A stretch of DNA of 64,000 nucleotides from the NCBI GenBank assembly GCA_964453995.1, contig CAYVQC010000001.1, positions 83,924 to 147,923 on the forward strand, in the 5' to 3' direction. Within the stretch, counting starts at the first letter, position 1; each line of letters starts with the position of its first letter. This DNA comes from SKVR01 sp964453995 (GTDB lineage: Bacteria; Bacteroidota; Bacteroidia; Bacteroidales; UBA7960). Below are positions 45,174 to 54,160 of the stretch, piece by piece. The notes beneath the pieces were generated by a model. That model was not told the origin of the DNA, ran no database searches, and was given only the letters and a program-made list of their open reading frames with translations. The position numbers and the translations under genes are program-made.

Positions 45174-46553
45174 ATGAGAGTTCATTTTATCGCTATTGGT
45201 GGTAGCGCTATGCACAATCTGGCCATAGCTCTTCACAAAAAGGGATATGAGGTTAGCGGGTCTGATGATGAAATTTTTGAGCCCTCGCGCGGAAGACTTC
45301 AAAAATATGGTTTACTGCCTCAGGGTATCGGATGGGATACCCAAAAGATACATCCGGATTTGGATGCAGTAATACTTGGAATGCATGCCAAAGCGGATAA
45401 TCCGGAATTAGCAAAAGCCCGTGAATTGGGATTAACCATTTATTCATATCCTGAATTTCTTTACAAACAGTCAGAAAATAAAACCAGGATTGTAATAGGA
45501 GGTAGCCACGGAAAAACTACCATTACTTCTATGATCCTGCACGTTTTGCAATATCATGGAGTAGATACGGATTATATGGTAGGCGCTCAGCTCGAAGGAT
45601 TTGAAGTAATGGTAAAGTTGTCGGAAGAAGCTCCCTTTATTTTGCTTGAAGGCGACGAATACCTAAGTTCTCCTATTGATAAAAGACCGAAATTTCATCT
45701 TTACAAGCCCCATATTGCCTTGTTGAGCGGAATTGCATGGGATCACATCAATGTTTTTCCAACTTTTGAAAACTATGTAGATCAGTTTATCCGCTTTATC
45801 GGTTTTATAGAACCTAATGGAAAACTTATATACTGCAGCCACGATAAAGTTCTTGAACAAATATGTAAGGCCCATGCCAGGGAAGATGTATGTCTTTATC
45901 CATACAGCCTTCCTGAACATGAAATATTAAACGGAGAAACAATTCTTAAGAGCAATGGCCAGGTTTTTCCCCTACAAGTCTTCGGGAAGCATAATCTGTT
46001 GAATTTGGCAGGCGCCATGGATGTTTGCAGGCAATTAGGGATCACCGATATTATGTTTATGGAAGCTATTACGAGCTTCCAGGGCGCCAGCAACCGGCTT
46101 CAGCTGCTGAGCCAATCAGAGAAGAGTTTGGTTTTTAAGGATTTTGCCCATGCTCCTTCTAAATTAAAAGCCACTACCCAGGCCGTTAAAGAGCAGTTTC
46201 CCGATCGCACTCTCGTGGCCTGCATGGAACTGCATACATACAGCAGCCTGAGTAAAAATTTCCTTAAAGAGTATAAAAATGCAATGGAATTTGCCGATCA
46301 GGCGATCGTATTCTTTGATCCCCATGCATTGAATTTAAAGCGCCTGCCTTTTATAGATCCTGAGGATATTCGAAAAGCTTTTGGTGGAGATAATATTATC
46401 GTTATTAATGATCCGGATCAACTTGAAGAAAAGATTCTGGATTTCAACAAAGAGAATACTGTGTTTTTATTTATGAGTAGTGGAAATTTTGGAAAACTAA
46501 ACATTTCAGAACTTGCACTGAAGCTCACAACCAGAATTAAGGCCAAAAAATAA
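45174..46553 (+). CDS. mpl: UDP-N-acetylmuramate--tripeptide ligase-like Mur ligase (Mpl)
   Basis: Recycles cell-wall peptide by joining it to UDP-MurNAc. N-terminal Rossmann domain MRVHFIAIGGSAMHNLA with SGSDD, the ATP-binding GGSHGKTTITSM (109-120), LLEGDEY, LSGIAWDHINVFPTFENY, HNLLNLAGAM, and in the third domain KDFAHAPSKLKATTQAV. Length of 459 agrees with Mpl rather than MurC, which would contain different catalytic features. It is followed 2 bases later by ung, so an operon. Confidence 0.9.
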   Translation: MRVHFIAIGGSAMHNLAIALHKKGYEVSGSDDEIFEPSRGRLQKYGLLPQGIGWDTQKIHPDLDAVILGMHAKADNPELAKARELGLTIYSYPEFLYKQSENKTRIVIGGSHGKTTITSMILHVLQYHGVDTDYMVGAQLEGFEVMVKLSEEAPFILLEGDEYLSSPIDKRPKFHLYKPHIALLSGIAWDHINVFPTFENYVDQFIRFIGFIEPNGKLIYCSHDKVLEQICKAHAREDVCLYPYSLPEHEILNGETILKSNGQVFPLQVFGKHNLLNLAGAMDVCRQLGITDIMFMEAITSFQGASNRLQLLSQSEKSLVFKDFAHAPSKLKATTQAVKEQFPDRTLVACMELHTYSSLSKNFLKEYKNAMEFADQAIVFFDPHALNLKRLPFIDPEDIRKAFGGDNIIVINDPDQLEEKILDFNKENTVFLFMSSGNFGKLNISELALKLTTRIKAKK

Positions 46554-46555
46554 CA

Positions 46556-47248
46556 ATGATATCATTGCCGGTAACTCCCCAGATCGAAGATAGTTGGAAA
46601 GAGGTTCTTTCTGATGAGTTTGCAAAACCTTATTTTGCTGACCTGAAACAATTTCTTTTGAAAGAAAAGCAAAGCTATTCAGTATTTCCACCCGGCAGCC
46701 AAATATTCAATGCCTTCAACAGCACTCCATTCAACAAGGTAAAAGTTGTTATTCTCGGCCAGGATCCATACCATGGCCCTGGTCAGGCCCATGGATTATG
46801 TTTTTCGGTTCCCAGGGGAATTGCTCCCCCACCCTCTCTTGTTAATATTTTTAAAGAATTACGTACCGACCTGGGTATACCCGTTCCTTCTCATGGCAAC
46901 CTGGAAAAATGGGCAGCACAAGGTGTTATGCTGTTAAATGCCACGCTTACCGTAAGGGCTCACCAGGCCGGATCGCATCAAAACAAGGGTTGGGAAACAT
47001 TTACAGACAAAGTAATTGATTTGCTCGTTGAAAAAAGAAGCAACCTGGTTTTTATCCTTTGGGGTAACTATGCCCAGCAAAAAAGCATACGAATTGATCC
47101 ACTGAAACACCTGATCCTGAAATCGGTACATCCATCACCCCTATCTGCATCCAGGGGCTTCTTTGGTTGCAGACATTTTTCCAAAGCCAACAATTATCTG
47201 CGGCAAAACCAGATTGAACCTATCGATTGGGATCTCAATCACAGCTGA
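46556..47248 (+). CDS. ung: Uracil-DNA glycosylase
   Basis: Removes uracil from DNA. GQDPYHGPGQAHGLCFSV with catalytic Asp70, GVMLLNATLTVR, and the DNA-intercalating loop HPSPLSASRGFFGCRHFS. Length 230 is usual. The gene starts 2 bases after mpl stops, and the next ORF follows after 2 bases, so this is one operon of three. Confidence 0.97.
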   Translation: MISLPVTPQIEDSWKEVLSDEFAKPYFADLKQFLLKEKQSYSVFPPGSQIFNAFNSTPFNKVKVVILGQDPYHGPGQAHGLCFSVPRGIAPPPSLVNIFKELRTDLGIPVPSHGNLEKWAAQGVMLLNATLTVRAHQAGSHQNKGWETFTDKVIDLLVEKRSNLVFILWGNYAQQKSIRIDPLKHLILKSVHPSPLSASRGFFGCRHFSKANNYLRQNQIEPIDWDLNHS

Positions 47249-47250
47249 AT

Positions 47251-48969
47251 ATGATCTTACTTGTTGCTATTTCTTCTTTTTTATTATTCCTGTCAGGATT
47301 CTCCTTATCCCAAAATGCTGTAAAAGACAGCGCGGGGAGAACGTTACAGACAATTTTCACTTATCCCGATTACGAAAATGGCAAGGAAGGAGCAAAAGTA
47401 TTTGCAGCAGAAAGATTATCGGAGTTCCAAAAAATGGGTTTTTTAGAAGCCACACTCGATAGTATATCAGTTAAAGATAAAGAATATACAGTTTACATCT
47501 CTGCCGGCAAAGAGTTTTATTATCATATCAACAATTGGGAAGTGAGCCTGGAAGGAATCATCTCACCAGATGCTGATAGACTAAAGGAGAAGACATTTCG
47601 GTTTGCTGAATTTGACAAGAGTATTGAAAACATACTTAAATTTTATAGCGATAATGGCTATCCGTTTGCAAGAATCCAGAAAAAGAATATTCATTTCAAA
47701 GACACTATAATCTATTTGGATTTGATTGCTGAGCCGGGAAACAAAATTCTTTTCGAGAATATCCAGATTACCGGAGATGCTAATCTTAACCAGGCTTTTC
47801 TTGAAAACTATCTGGGCATTTCATATGGCCAGACATACAGTGAAACTCTGGTAAATAATGCACAGAGCAAGCTCCGGGAGCTTACATACGTAAATATCGA
47901 CGGCCCACTTCAGTTATCATTTGCGCCAGGTTTTGCCACCCTCACGTTACCACTTTCACGATTGCCATCCAACAGATTCGACGGTATTGCCGGGCTTTCC
48001 GGAGGTGGGGAAAACGAAACTCCCTTAAGAGTTACCGGGTTAGTAAATTTACTCCTGGTCAATACACTATCAATGGGTGAAAAACTTGATCTTTCCTGGC
48101 AGGCACCAGGAGGAGAAACACAGATTCTTAACCTGCAATCCTCCTATCCATATCCGGCAGGTTTGCCTCTGGAAACAAATCTCAGTTTTTCTCTGCACAA
48201 ACAAGACACCAGCTGGATACAGGTACGATTCAAACCGGCATTATTCTTTGGGCTAACCAATAAGTTACAACTTGGGGCCTTTTGGCAGCATACCTCTAAT
48301 TCTCTAATCAATACCAGCAGATGGCAGAACACATCCATTATTCCCCCAAACCCAGATCTTCGCTTAAATTCATATGGAATAGAGTTGCAATATGCCTCTA
48401 CGGGTTTTCACAGCCAACTTCTTAATGATGGTTTCCATTTCCGTTTTTCTGGTTCAGCAGGAATAAGAGAAATTGTAAAAAATGCCAACCTTCCCCCCGA
48501 ACTTTACAATGAGATTGTGCTTAAAAAGAATCACCTGCAAATACAGGCGCTCCTAAAGAAAAGATGGCTTACCGGACGCAGAGCTACTTTGGGTATTGGC
48601 GCTAATGCAGGATTTATAAATGGCAGCAATATCCCGGGAAATCTTCTTTATCGAATGGGTGGAGTGCGCTCAGTAAGAGGTTTTGATGAGATGTCGCTCA
48701 TTGCCTCATCTTATGCAATAATGGAATCAGAGTTCAGGTTTTTTACCGGGCCACAAAGCTATTTCAATGGGTTTGCCACTGGAGGTTGGCTTGAGCAATT
48801 GGGTCGAGATTCTTCTTTTAATGACTTGTTCATGGGAATTGGCACAGGAATCAACCTGCAAACCGCCGCAGGTATATTCTCCATCAACCTGGCAATGGGA
48901 ACACGGAAGAATTTACCACTAAGCTATCAAAATCTAAAGGTACACATCGGATACCTTTCCAGCTTCTGA
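47251..48969 (+). CDS. BamA/TamA-like outer membrane protein (POTRA plus barrel)
   Basis: The ATG at 47251 gives 572 residues; the frame also opens from a TTG at 47227 inside ung. Signal peptide with LLVAISSFLLFLSGFSLS. POTRA-like folds (about 20-230), with ILKFYSDNGYPFARI, then a beta-barrel of the D15/Omp85 type with the conserved motif MGGVRSVRGFDE (near the middle of the last third). The C-terminus ends HIGYLSSF. It may insert or translocate outer membrane proteins or lipids; it is not the essential BamA, which has five POTRA domains. Confidence 0.85.
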   Translation: MILLVAISSFLLFLSGFSLSQNAVKDSAGRTLQTIFTYPDYENGKEGAKVFAAERLSEFQKMGFLEATLDSISVKDKEYTVYISAGKEFYYHINNWEVSLEGIISPDADRLKEKTFRFAEFDKSIENILKFYSDNGYPFARIQKKNIHFKDTIIYLDLIAEPGNKILFENIQITGDANLNQAFLENYLGISYGQTYSETLVNNAQSKLRELTYVNIDGPLQLSFAPGFATLTLPLSRLPSNRFDGIAGLSGGGENETPLRVTGLVNLLLVNTLSMGEKLDLSWQAPGGETQILNLQSSYPYPAGLPLETNLSFSLHKQDTSWIQVRFKPALFFGLTNKLQLGAFWQHTSNSLINTSRWQNTSIIPPNPDLRLNSYGIELQYASTGFHSQLLNDGFHFRFSGSAGIREIVKNANLPPELYNEIVLKKNHLQIQALLKKRWLTGRRATLGIGANAGFINGSNIPGNLLYRMGGVRSVRGFDEMSLIASSYAIMESEFRFFTGPQSYFNGFATGGWLEQLGRDSSFNDLFMGIGTGINLQTAAGIFSINLAMGTRKNLPLSYQNLKVHIGYLSSF

Positions 48970-48979
48970 TCAATATCTT

Positions 48980-49885
48980 TTATTTATTAATAAGACCAGA
49001 CAAGTAGTCTATTCTGTCCTGCAACGCTTTGATCTCCTTAACCTTATCATCAAGAGATTTATTTACTGTTGTGAGTTGATCACGAAGTTCATTAAACTGA
49101 AGCTCCAAAAGGCCTTTTCCTTGCTTCTTATACTCTGCAAAGGTTTTTTGACCAATATTGGATTTAAGAAAATGCATGAAACTAAGAAGGTACTGCTCCA
49201 TTTCGCTATCTACATCGAGAGATGCTGTAAAATCCTGTTTGATATATTTCACATCAAAACTGATGAGCTGGTCATTACCCGACGAAATAAGATCGTTGAA
49301 GCAATCAATGTATTCATTAAAAGGCGTGATAAGATCGCGAGGCATATTGTATACCTGCATGATGACCTTAGCAGATTCTCTTTTTCTAATTTCCCCAAAA
49401 AGAAAGTGCATGGTGGCATATAAGCCTCTTTTAATAACTTTCTCAGGCGGAAATTCGCTGGGGTTATTTTCCAGGTAAAGTTTCTTCAGAGCAGTAAGAT
49501 TAACCATGTTCAGAGGAAGTTTGCTAATCCTGTTGAAACTCAGATCCAAATGGGCAAGGTTATTCAAGTCACCAATACTGGAAGGCAATTTAGAAATATG
49601 GTTATTACTGAGGTCTAATAAGTTAAGGTGATACAGATTTCCAAATGATTCAGGCAATTCGGCAAGTTCATTGTGATTGATATACAATGACCTAAGGTTG
49701 GTTAAATGACAAAATTCATCCGGCAATTCCTTTATGTAATTATAGGAAAGATCCAGCTTCTGCACCATGGTAAGTTTTCCTATCTCAGGAGGTAATTCAG
49801 TTATACCTCTGTTCGAAAGACTTAACTTTTTAAGTTTATGTTCCTTTGCAACCTCAATTGCTTCCAATACTTCATCTCTGTCCAT
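48980..49885 (-). CDS. Leucine-rich repeat protein with coiled-coil C-terminus
   Basis: The start is ATG 49885 (TTG two codons upstream opens the frame). Residues about 15-165 hold seven tandem LRRs of about 23 residues, pattern LxxLxLSxNxIxxLPxxxxxLxxL. The second half is helical, with a probable coiled coil (ELRDQLTTVNKSLDDKVKEI) at the end. No signal peptide, so cytoplasmic. The function is unknown; protein-protein binding is likely. An exact -7-type box lies 20 bases upstream. Confidence 0.8.
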   Translation of the reverse strand: MDRDEVLEAIEVAKEHKLKKLSLSNRGITELPPEIGKLTMVQKLDLSYNYIKELPDEFCHLTNLRSLYINHNELAELPESFGNLYHLNLLDLSNNHISKLPSSIGDLNNLAHLDLSFNRISKLPLNMVNLTALKKLYLENNPSEFPPEKVIKRGLYATMHFLFGEIRKRESAKVIMQVYNMPRDLITPFNEYIDCFNDLISSGNDQLISFDVKYIKQDFTASLDVDSEMEQYLLSFMHFLKSNIGQKTFAEYKKQGKGLLELQFNELRDQLTTVNKSLDDKVKEIKALQDRIDYLSGLINK

Positions 49886-49904
49886 AGTCAATTTTTATTT
49901 GGGT

Positions 49905-49912
49905 CAAAACTA
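49905..49912 (-). promoter_or_regulatory. Bacteroidota-type -7 box of the LRR gene
   Basis: On the minus strand the site reads TAGTTTTG, a TAnnTTTG match, ending 19 bases upstream of ATG 49885. No -33 partner seen. Confidence 0.4.
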
Positions 49913-50145
49913 TTAAAAAAAGAATTGCGGATATTACGCAATTTTCCCGTTACCAATATAGCTTTCTGCTTATAATTTCAGAGGAAGCACACCTAAATAA
50001 GCAATCCCCATGTAGTATGCAAAATACATTTGACTCCTCCGGAATCACTTGTATAAAGAAAGACATTCCTTTCTATATCCATCTGCCCCAGGGTTGGGGA
50101 ACGAATAATCTAAACCAAACGACACTGCATATATAAGGTTATCTT

Positions 50146-50153
50146 TATCTTTG
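50146..50153 (+). promoter_or_regulatory. -7 box 4 bases before the GWxTD start codon
   Basis: TATCTTTG, an exact TAnnTTTG match, ends 4 bases before the ATG at 50158. If used, transcription would begin at or next to the start codon, so the mRNA would be almost leaderless. Confidence 0.4.
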
Positions 50154-50157
50154 TAAA

Positions 50158-51411
50158 ATGAAAGCCCACTTCAAAAACATATTGTTTATCGCACTATTGG
50201 TTGCCGGGTGTAGCAAAGTGATCAATATCAGCACCATTAATTATAAGGATGCCTACCAACCCGACATTGATACCATCACTCCTTTTTACCAGGTAACTCA
50301 TGTGGATGGTGATCGTAGCAGATTAAAAATCAGCATATCTGAAAACAATCTTCTTTATTTGCGGGATTTAAGCGAGGATTATTACATTGCAAATTTCACA
50401 GTGGGTATTTCTGTTTTTGATTCATTCCAGAAAAAACGAAACATTTTCAGTACTGAACTGCATTTTAGCGACACCCTTGCAAGGCCAGGATTCTCCTGGA
50501 TAGAAAGAGAAATAACATTTCCCATGACTACAGGGAAGAAGTATTATATCTTCACCAAGCTACTGGATAAAAACAGGCGAGAGGAACATATGAAATTGTT
50601 GTTTTCTGATAAAACCAGTAGTTTCAGTGAGGGCTTTTTTGAAGTTATGCAACCAGGTAATAATGTACAATACCCGATACCTTACAGCATCCCCGCACAT
50701 GAAAAACTGAAGATAAGCCACAGGCAGCTCAACGATTTCGCAATGGAAGTAAGCCGGTATCCTGTACCAGATTATTTCCCACATGCACCCTATGTAACAG
50801 AACCTGATGCCGATCCTCCATGGCCAGAGGCCGACACTTCCTTTATGATCTCTTTTACAGAAGCAACCGCTGATTTAATACTGCCCGACAATGGAATTTA
50901 CTGGCTGTCAGACCCCGGTACACCTACCCAGGGATTTCTTATAACCAGTTTCTGGAATACCTTCCCGGAAATACCTTCCGATGAGAGAATGCTGTTCCCG
51001 CTACGCTATATCACTTCTGCCGATGAATTCAATGCATTACTTGCTCTTGATGCTCCCCGGCTGGCTGCTGAACGCTTCTGGACAAAGACTGCGGGAAACC
51101 CCGACCGGGCTCAAACGGTATTCAACAGATACAATGAAAGAGTGGTCCTGGCCAATAAGCTGTTTTCATCGCATGTGCCAGGCTGGCAAACTGACCGGGG
51201 CATGATCTATATTGTGATGGGACCTCCCGATATGGTATATCGCTCTGATAATGGTGAAACCTGGTATTATAATGAAACATTAAACAACCCTTCTGCAGAA
51301 TTCAGGTTTGTCAACGTGGAAAATATTTTTTCGGACCATCACCTTGTGCTGGAAAGAAACACAGCATCCAGACGCAGTTGGAACCTTGCCGTGGACCGCT
51401 GGAGAAGATAA
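50158..51411 (+). CDS. GWxTD domain lipoprotein
   Basis: Lipoprotein of 417 residues: MKAHFKNILFIALLVAGC, lipobox LVAGC. The diagnostic GWQTDRGMIYIVMGPPDMVY is near the C-terminus, followed by ETWYYNE and FRFVNVE. The family is found in Bacteroidota and relatives; the role is unknown. It starts an operon with rlmB, 37 bases downstream. Confidence 0.88.
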   Translation: MKAHFKNILFIALLVAGCSKVINISTINYKDAYQPDIDTITPFYQVTHVDGDRSRLKISISENNLLYLRDLSEDYYIANFTVGISVFDSFQKKRNIFSTELHFSDTLARPGFSWIEREITFPMTTGKKYYIFTKLLDKNRREEHMKLLFSDKTSSFSEGFFEVMQPGNNVQYPIPYSIPAHEKLKISHRQLNDFAMEVSRYPVPDYFPHAPYVTEPDADPPWPEADTSFMISFTEATADLILPDNGIYWLSDPGTPTQGFLITSFWNTFPEIPSDERMLFPLRYITSADEFNALLALDAPRLAAERFWTKTAGNPDRAQTVFNRYNERVVLANKLFSSHVPGWQTDRGMIYIVMGPPDMVYRSDNGETWYYNETLNNPSAEFRFVNVENIFSDHHLVLERNTASRRSWNLAVDRWRR

Positions 51412-51448
51412 AATCAAATGAGTAAAAACAAACTAAACAGTAAACAAA

Positions 51449-52186
51449 TTGGATAACTACATTTTTGGACTCAGGCCTGTTATGGAATCTTTGGAAGAAG
51501 GAAAGATTCCCGAAAAGGTATTCATTCAGAAGGGACTTACGGGGAGCAACTTTCAGAAGCTGTTTCAAATCATCAGGGAAAAAGAAATCCCCTTTCAGAT
51601 GGTACCACAGGAAAAACTAAACAGGATTACCGGTAAAAATCACCAGGGAGTGATCGCGCAGGTTGCCATAATTGAATACCAGAAGCTGGAAAACCTGCTT
51701 CCTGCTGTTTATGAAAAAGGAGAAATTCCTCTTTTGGTTGTTCTTGACAAGGTAACCGATGTACGCAACCTCGGGGCGATAGCCCGATCTGCCGAATGTG
51801 CAGGTGCACACGCCATTGTAATAGGGGAAAAATCAAGTGCACCGGTAAATGCTGATGCGGTAAAAACTTCTGCAGGAGCACTGAGCAGGATTCCCGTGTG
51901 CAAGGAAAGAGATTTGATGGAAGCCATTGCCTTTTTAAAAGAAAGTGGAATTACCACGCTGGCTACCAATGAAAAAGCAAAACAAACCATCTACAAGGAA
52001 AAACTAACTGGCCCCCTGGCCATCATCATGGGCTCCGAAGACAAAGGGGTTTCAAAAGCGCTTCTTAACATGGCCGACAAAACGGTTTCCATTCCTCAAA
52101 AAGGAAAAACAGGATCGCTGAATGTATCGGTGGCCACAGGTATCGTTTTGTTTGAAGCTGTAAGACAGCAGGAGCATACAAATTAA
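51449..52186 (+). CDS. rlmB: 23S rRNA 2'-O-ribose methyltransferase, TrmH/SpoU family (RlmB-like)
   Basis: Methylates a ribose of 23S rRNA. N-terminal substrate-binding domain, then the SPOUT domain with DKVTDVRNLGAIARSAECAG, IIMGSEDKGVSK and SLNVSVATGIVLFEAVRQ. The start is TTG at 51449: the only in-frame start, since an in-frame TAA is at 51434-51436, and DNYIFGLRPV matches the family opening. Length 245 fits. Confidence 0.92.
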   Translation: MDNYIFGLRPVMESLEEGKIPEKVFIQKGLTGSNFQKLFQIIREKEIPFQMVPQEKLNRITGKNHQGVIAQVAIIEYQKLENLLPAVYEKGEIPLLVVLDKVTDVRNLGAIARSAECAGAHAIVIGEKSSAPVNADAVKTSAGALSRIPVCKERDLMEAIAFLKESGITTLATNEKAKQTIYKEKLTGPLAIIMGSEDKGVSKALLNMADKTVSIPQKGKTGSLNVSVATGIVLFEAVRQQEHTN

Positions 52187-52215
52187 TCCATCCAAACCCA
52201 AAAACGAAATATAAA

Positions 52216-52938
52216 ATGACAGAGGTTGGCATTTTCATTCCCTGCTTTATCGATCAGGTTTATCCTCAAACCGGGATTAGCATGGTTGAAGTATTGGAAA
52301 AAGCAGGCGTAAAAGTTCACTACAATCCCAACCAAACCTGCTGCGGACAAATGGCATTTAACGGGGGCTACTGGGAAGAAGCACGGTGTGTGGCAGAAAA
52401 GTTTATTCGCGATTTTATGGATTACCCTCTGGTTGTAGGCCCATCAGCATCATGTATAGGAATGGTAAAAAATTATTATCCGGGCATGTTTGACAATTCT
52501 GCCATGCATAATCCTAACCGGCAATTGGGCAGGAAGATATTTGAATTTACAGATTTTTTGGTCAATCACCTGAAGATGGAAGACTTTGGTGCCATCTTCC
52601 CGGCAAAAGCCACGATCCACGACTCCTGCTCTGCATTACGGGAATATGGCCTGACTGATGAACCCAGGCGACTATTATCCCATGTAAAGGGTTTAGAAAT
52701 CGTTGAAATGGATCATAGGGATGAATGTTGTGGTTTCGGTGGCACATTTTCGGTAAAACACGAATCCATCGCTACAGCTATGGCTGAAAAAAAAATTGCA
52801 AACATTCTCAACACAGGTGCTGAATATGTCATCAGCACTGAGGCATCTTGCTTAATGCATCTTCAAAGCTATATCAGCAGAAACAATCTAAACATAAAGG
52901 TATTGCATATAGCAGATGTACTGGCAGGTAAAGGATAA
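52216..52938 (+). CDS. CCG-domain Fe-S protein (LutA/YkgE-like)
   Basis: Two cysteine-rich CCG domains, TCCGQMAF (about 42-49) and DECCGFGGTF (about 173-182), as in LutA/YkgE subunits of lactate oxidation complexes and in the GlpC/heterodisulfide reductase-like group. The usual LutB and LutC genes are absent here. It ends the GWxTD-rlmB operon, 29 bases after rlmB, and is followed by a terminator. Confidence 0.85.
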   Translation: MTEVGIFIPCFIDQVYPQTGISMVEVLEKAGVKVHYNPNQTCCGQMAFNGGYWEEARCVAEKFIRDFMDYPLVVGPSASCIGMVKNYYPGMFDNSAMHNPNRQLGRKIFEFTDFLVNHLKMEDFGAIFPAKATIHDSCSALREYGLTDEPRRLLSHVKGLEIVEMDHRDECCGFGGTFSVKHESIATAMAEKKIANILNTGAEYVISTEASCLMHLQSYISRNNLNIKVLHIADVLAGKG

Positions 52939-53143
52939 CTCAGGCAATTCAATTATTTCCAAAACAAAATCTCTTTTTATTTACCTGAAGCCAGAAAATG
53001 CTACAGGAGTATTTGCCATGAATTCTCTTTATCACGATGAGGTGTACCCGCAATCTTCACAAGCAAACTGAATTGGATAGACATGACGTAATTTAGCTTT
53101 GAGACTTACCCCTGATCTGACAATTGCAAAGGATAGTACCCCG

Positions 53144-53185
53144 AAAAAAAGAGTGACAGCAATTTTTTGCCATCACTCTTTTTTT
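53144..53185. terminator. Bidirectional terminator between CCG protein and hflC
   Basis: A 13-bp stem A7-GAGTGA (53144-53156) with TCACTC-T7 (53173-53185) encloses a small inner GCAA/TTGC hairpin. It has an A-run on the left and T-run on the right, so acts both ways. Confidence 0.85.
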
Positions 53186-53203
53186 ATCAATTGAGTAAGA
53201 AGC

Positions 53204-54142
53204 TTATCGTGCTGATTTCAAAAAACGATACAATTCGCTATCTGTAGTTATAATGATACTGGTTTCTTCATCGAAAGATTTCTCGAGAGCTTCCATAGAA
53301 CGCAGGAAATTGTATAGGTCTCTGGCCATAGCGCTTCGGTTGTATGCTGAAGCATAAATTGCTGTTGCCTCGGCATCAGCTTTTCCCCTGATAATTTCTG
53401 ATTCGCGAATCGCTTCAGACTTTATCTGGGCCAGGTCACGTTCTTTATTACCCTGGATGCGGCGTGCTTCTCCCTGGCCTTCTGATCTGAACTGATCTGC
53501 AATCCGGTTTCTTTCACTGATCATCCTGTCGTAAACATTGCGTCGTACATCATCTACATAATTCATTCTTTTAAAGCGAAAATCCAGTATCCTTATCCCC
53601 AGATCAGAAGTACGTTCATTGGCACGTGTCCGGATGTGCTCTTCTATCTTTTCACGACCTACTGAAATTTCCTCCAATTCCTCAATCTCTTCAAGGTAAT
53701 CTTCATACACTTCAGGGGTGCGGTTGGTTGATCTTACCAGATCGAGAAGCTGGTGCCTTGCCACTGCATTGCGGGTTTCACCATCCAGGATATCATCCAG
53801 GCGCGACTGCCCTGAACGTTCATCCCTGAGACGAATGAAGAACTGCAAGGGATCAATAATCTGCCATCGGGCATAGGTATCAACGAAGATGAACTTCTTG
53901 TCCTGTGTGGGAACCTGGTTGGGGTCGCCATCCCATTTGAGGTATCTTTTATCAAAATATTGCACTTTATGAATAAAAGGAGCCTTAAAATTAAGGCCTG
54001 GTTCTGTACGTGCTTCTCCCAGGGGTTTTCCAAACTGGGTTACAATGGCCTGTTCGGTTTCGTCTAGAATAAAAAAACTGTTGTAGGCAAATATCGCTAG
54101 CACAGCAATCAAAACAATTATGATAATATTTCTGGGTTTCAT
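53204..54142 (-). CDS. hflC: HflC, SPFH/band 7 membrane protein
   Basis: Partner of HflK in modulating the FtsH protease. One N-terminal transmembrane helix (IIIIVLIAVLAIFAYNSFFIL), then the band 7 domain with EQAIVTQFGKPLGEARTEPGLNFKAPFI, followed by a helical C-terminal region with QGEARRIQGNKERDLAQI and GKADAEATAIYASAY. ATG 54142 is preferred to the TTG at 54151. It follows hflK by 18 bases. Confidence 0.92.
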   Translation of the reverse strand: MKPRNIIIIVLIAVLAIFAYNSFFILDETEQAIVTQFGKPLGEARTEPGLNFKAPFIHKVQYFDKRYLKWDGDPNQVPTQDKKFIFVDTYARWQIIDPLQFFIRLRDERSGQSRLDDILDGETRNAVARHQLLDLVRSTNRTPEVYEDYLEEIEELEEISVGREKIEEHIRTRANERTSDLGIRILDFRFKRMNYVDDVRRNVYDRMISERNRIADQFRSEGQGEARRIQGNKERDLAQIKSEAIRESEIIRGKADAEATAIYASAYNRSAMARDLYNFLRSMEALEKSFDEETSIIITTDSELYRFLKSAR

Positions 54143-54160
54143 AGTATACAATTTAAAAGA

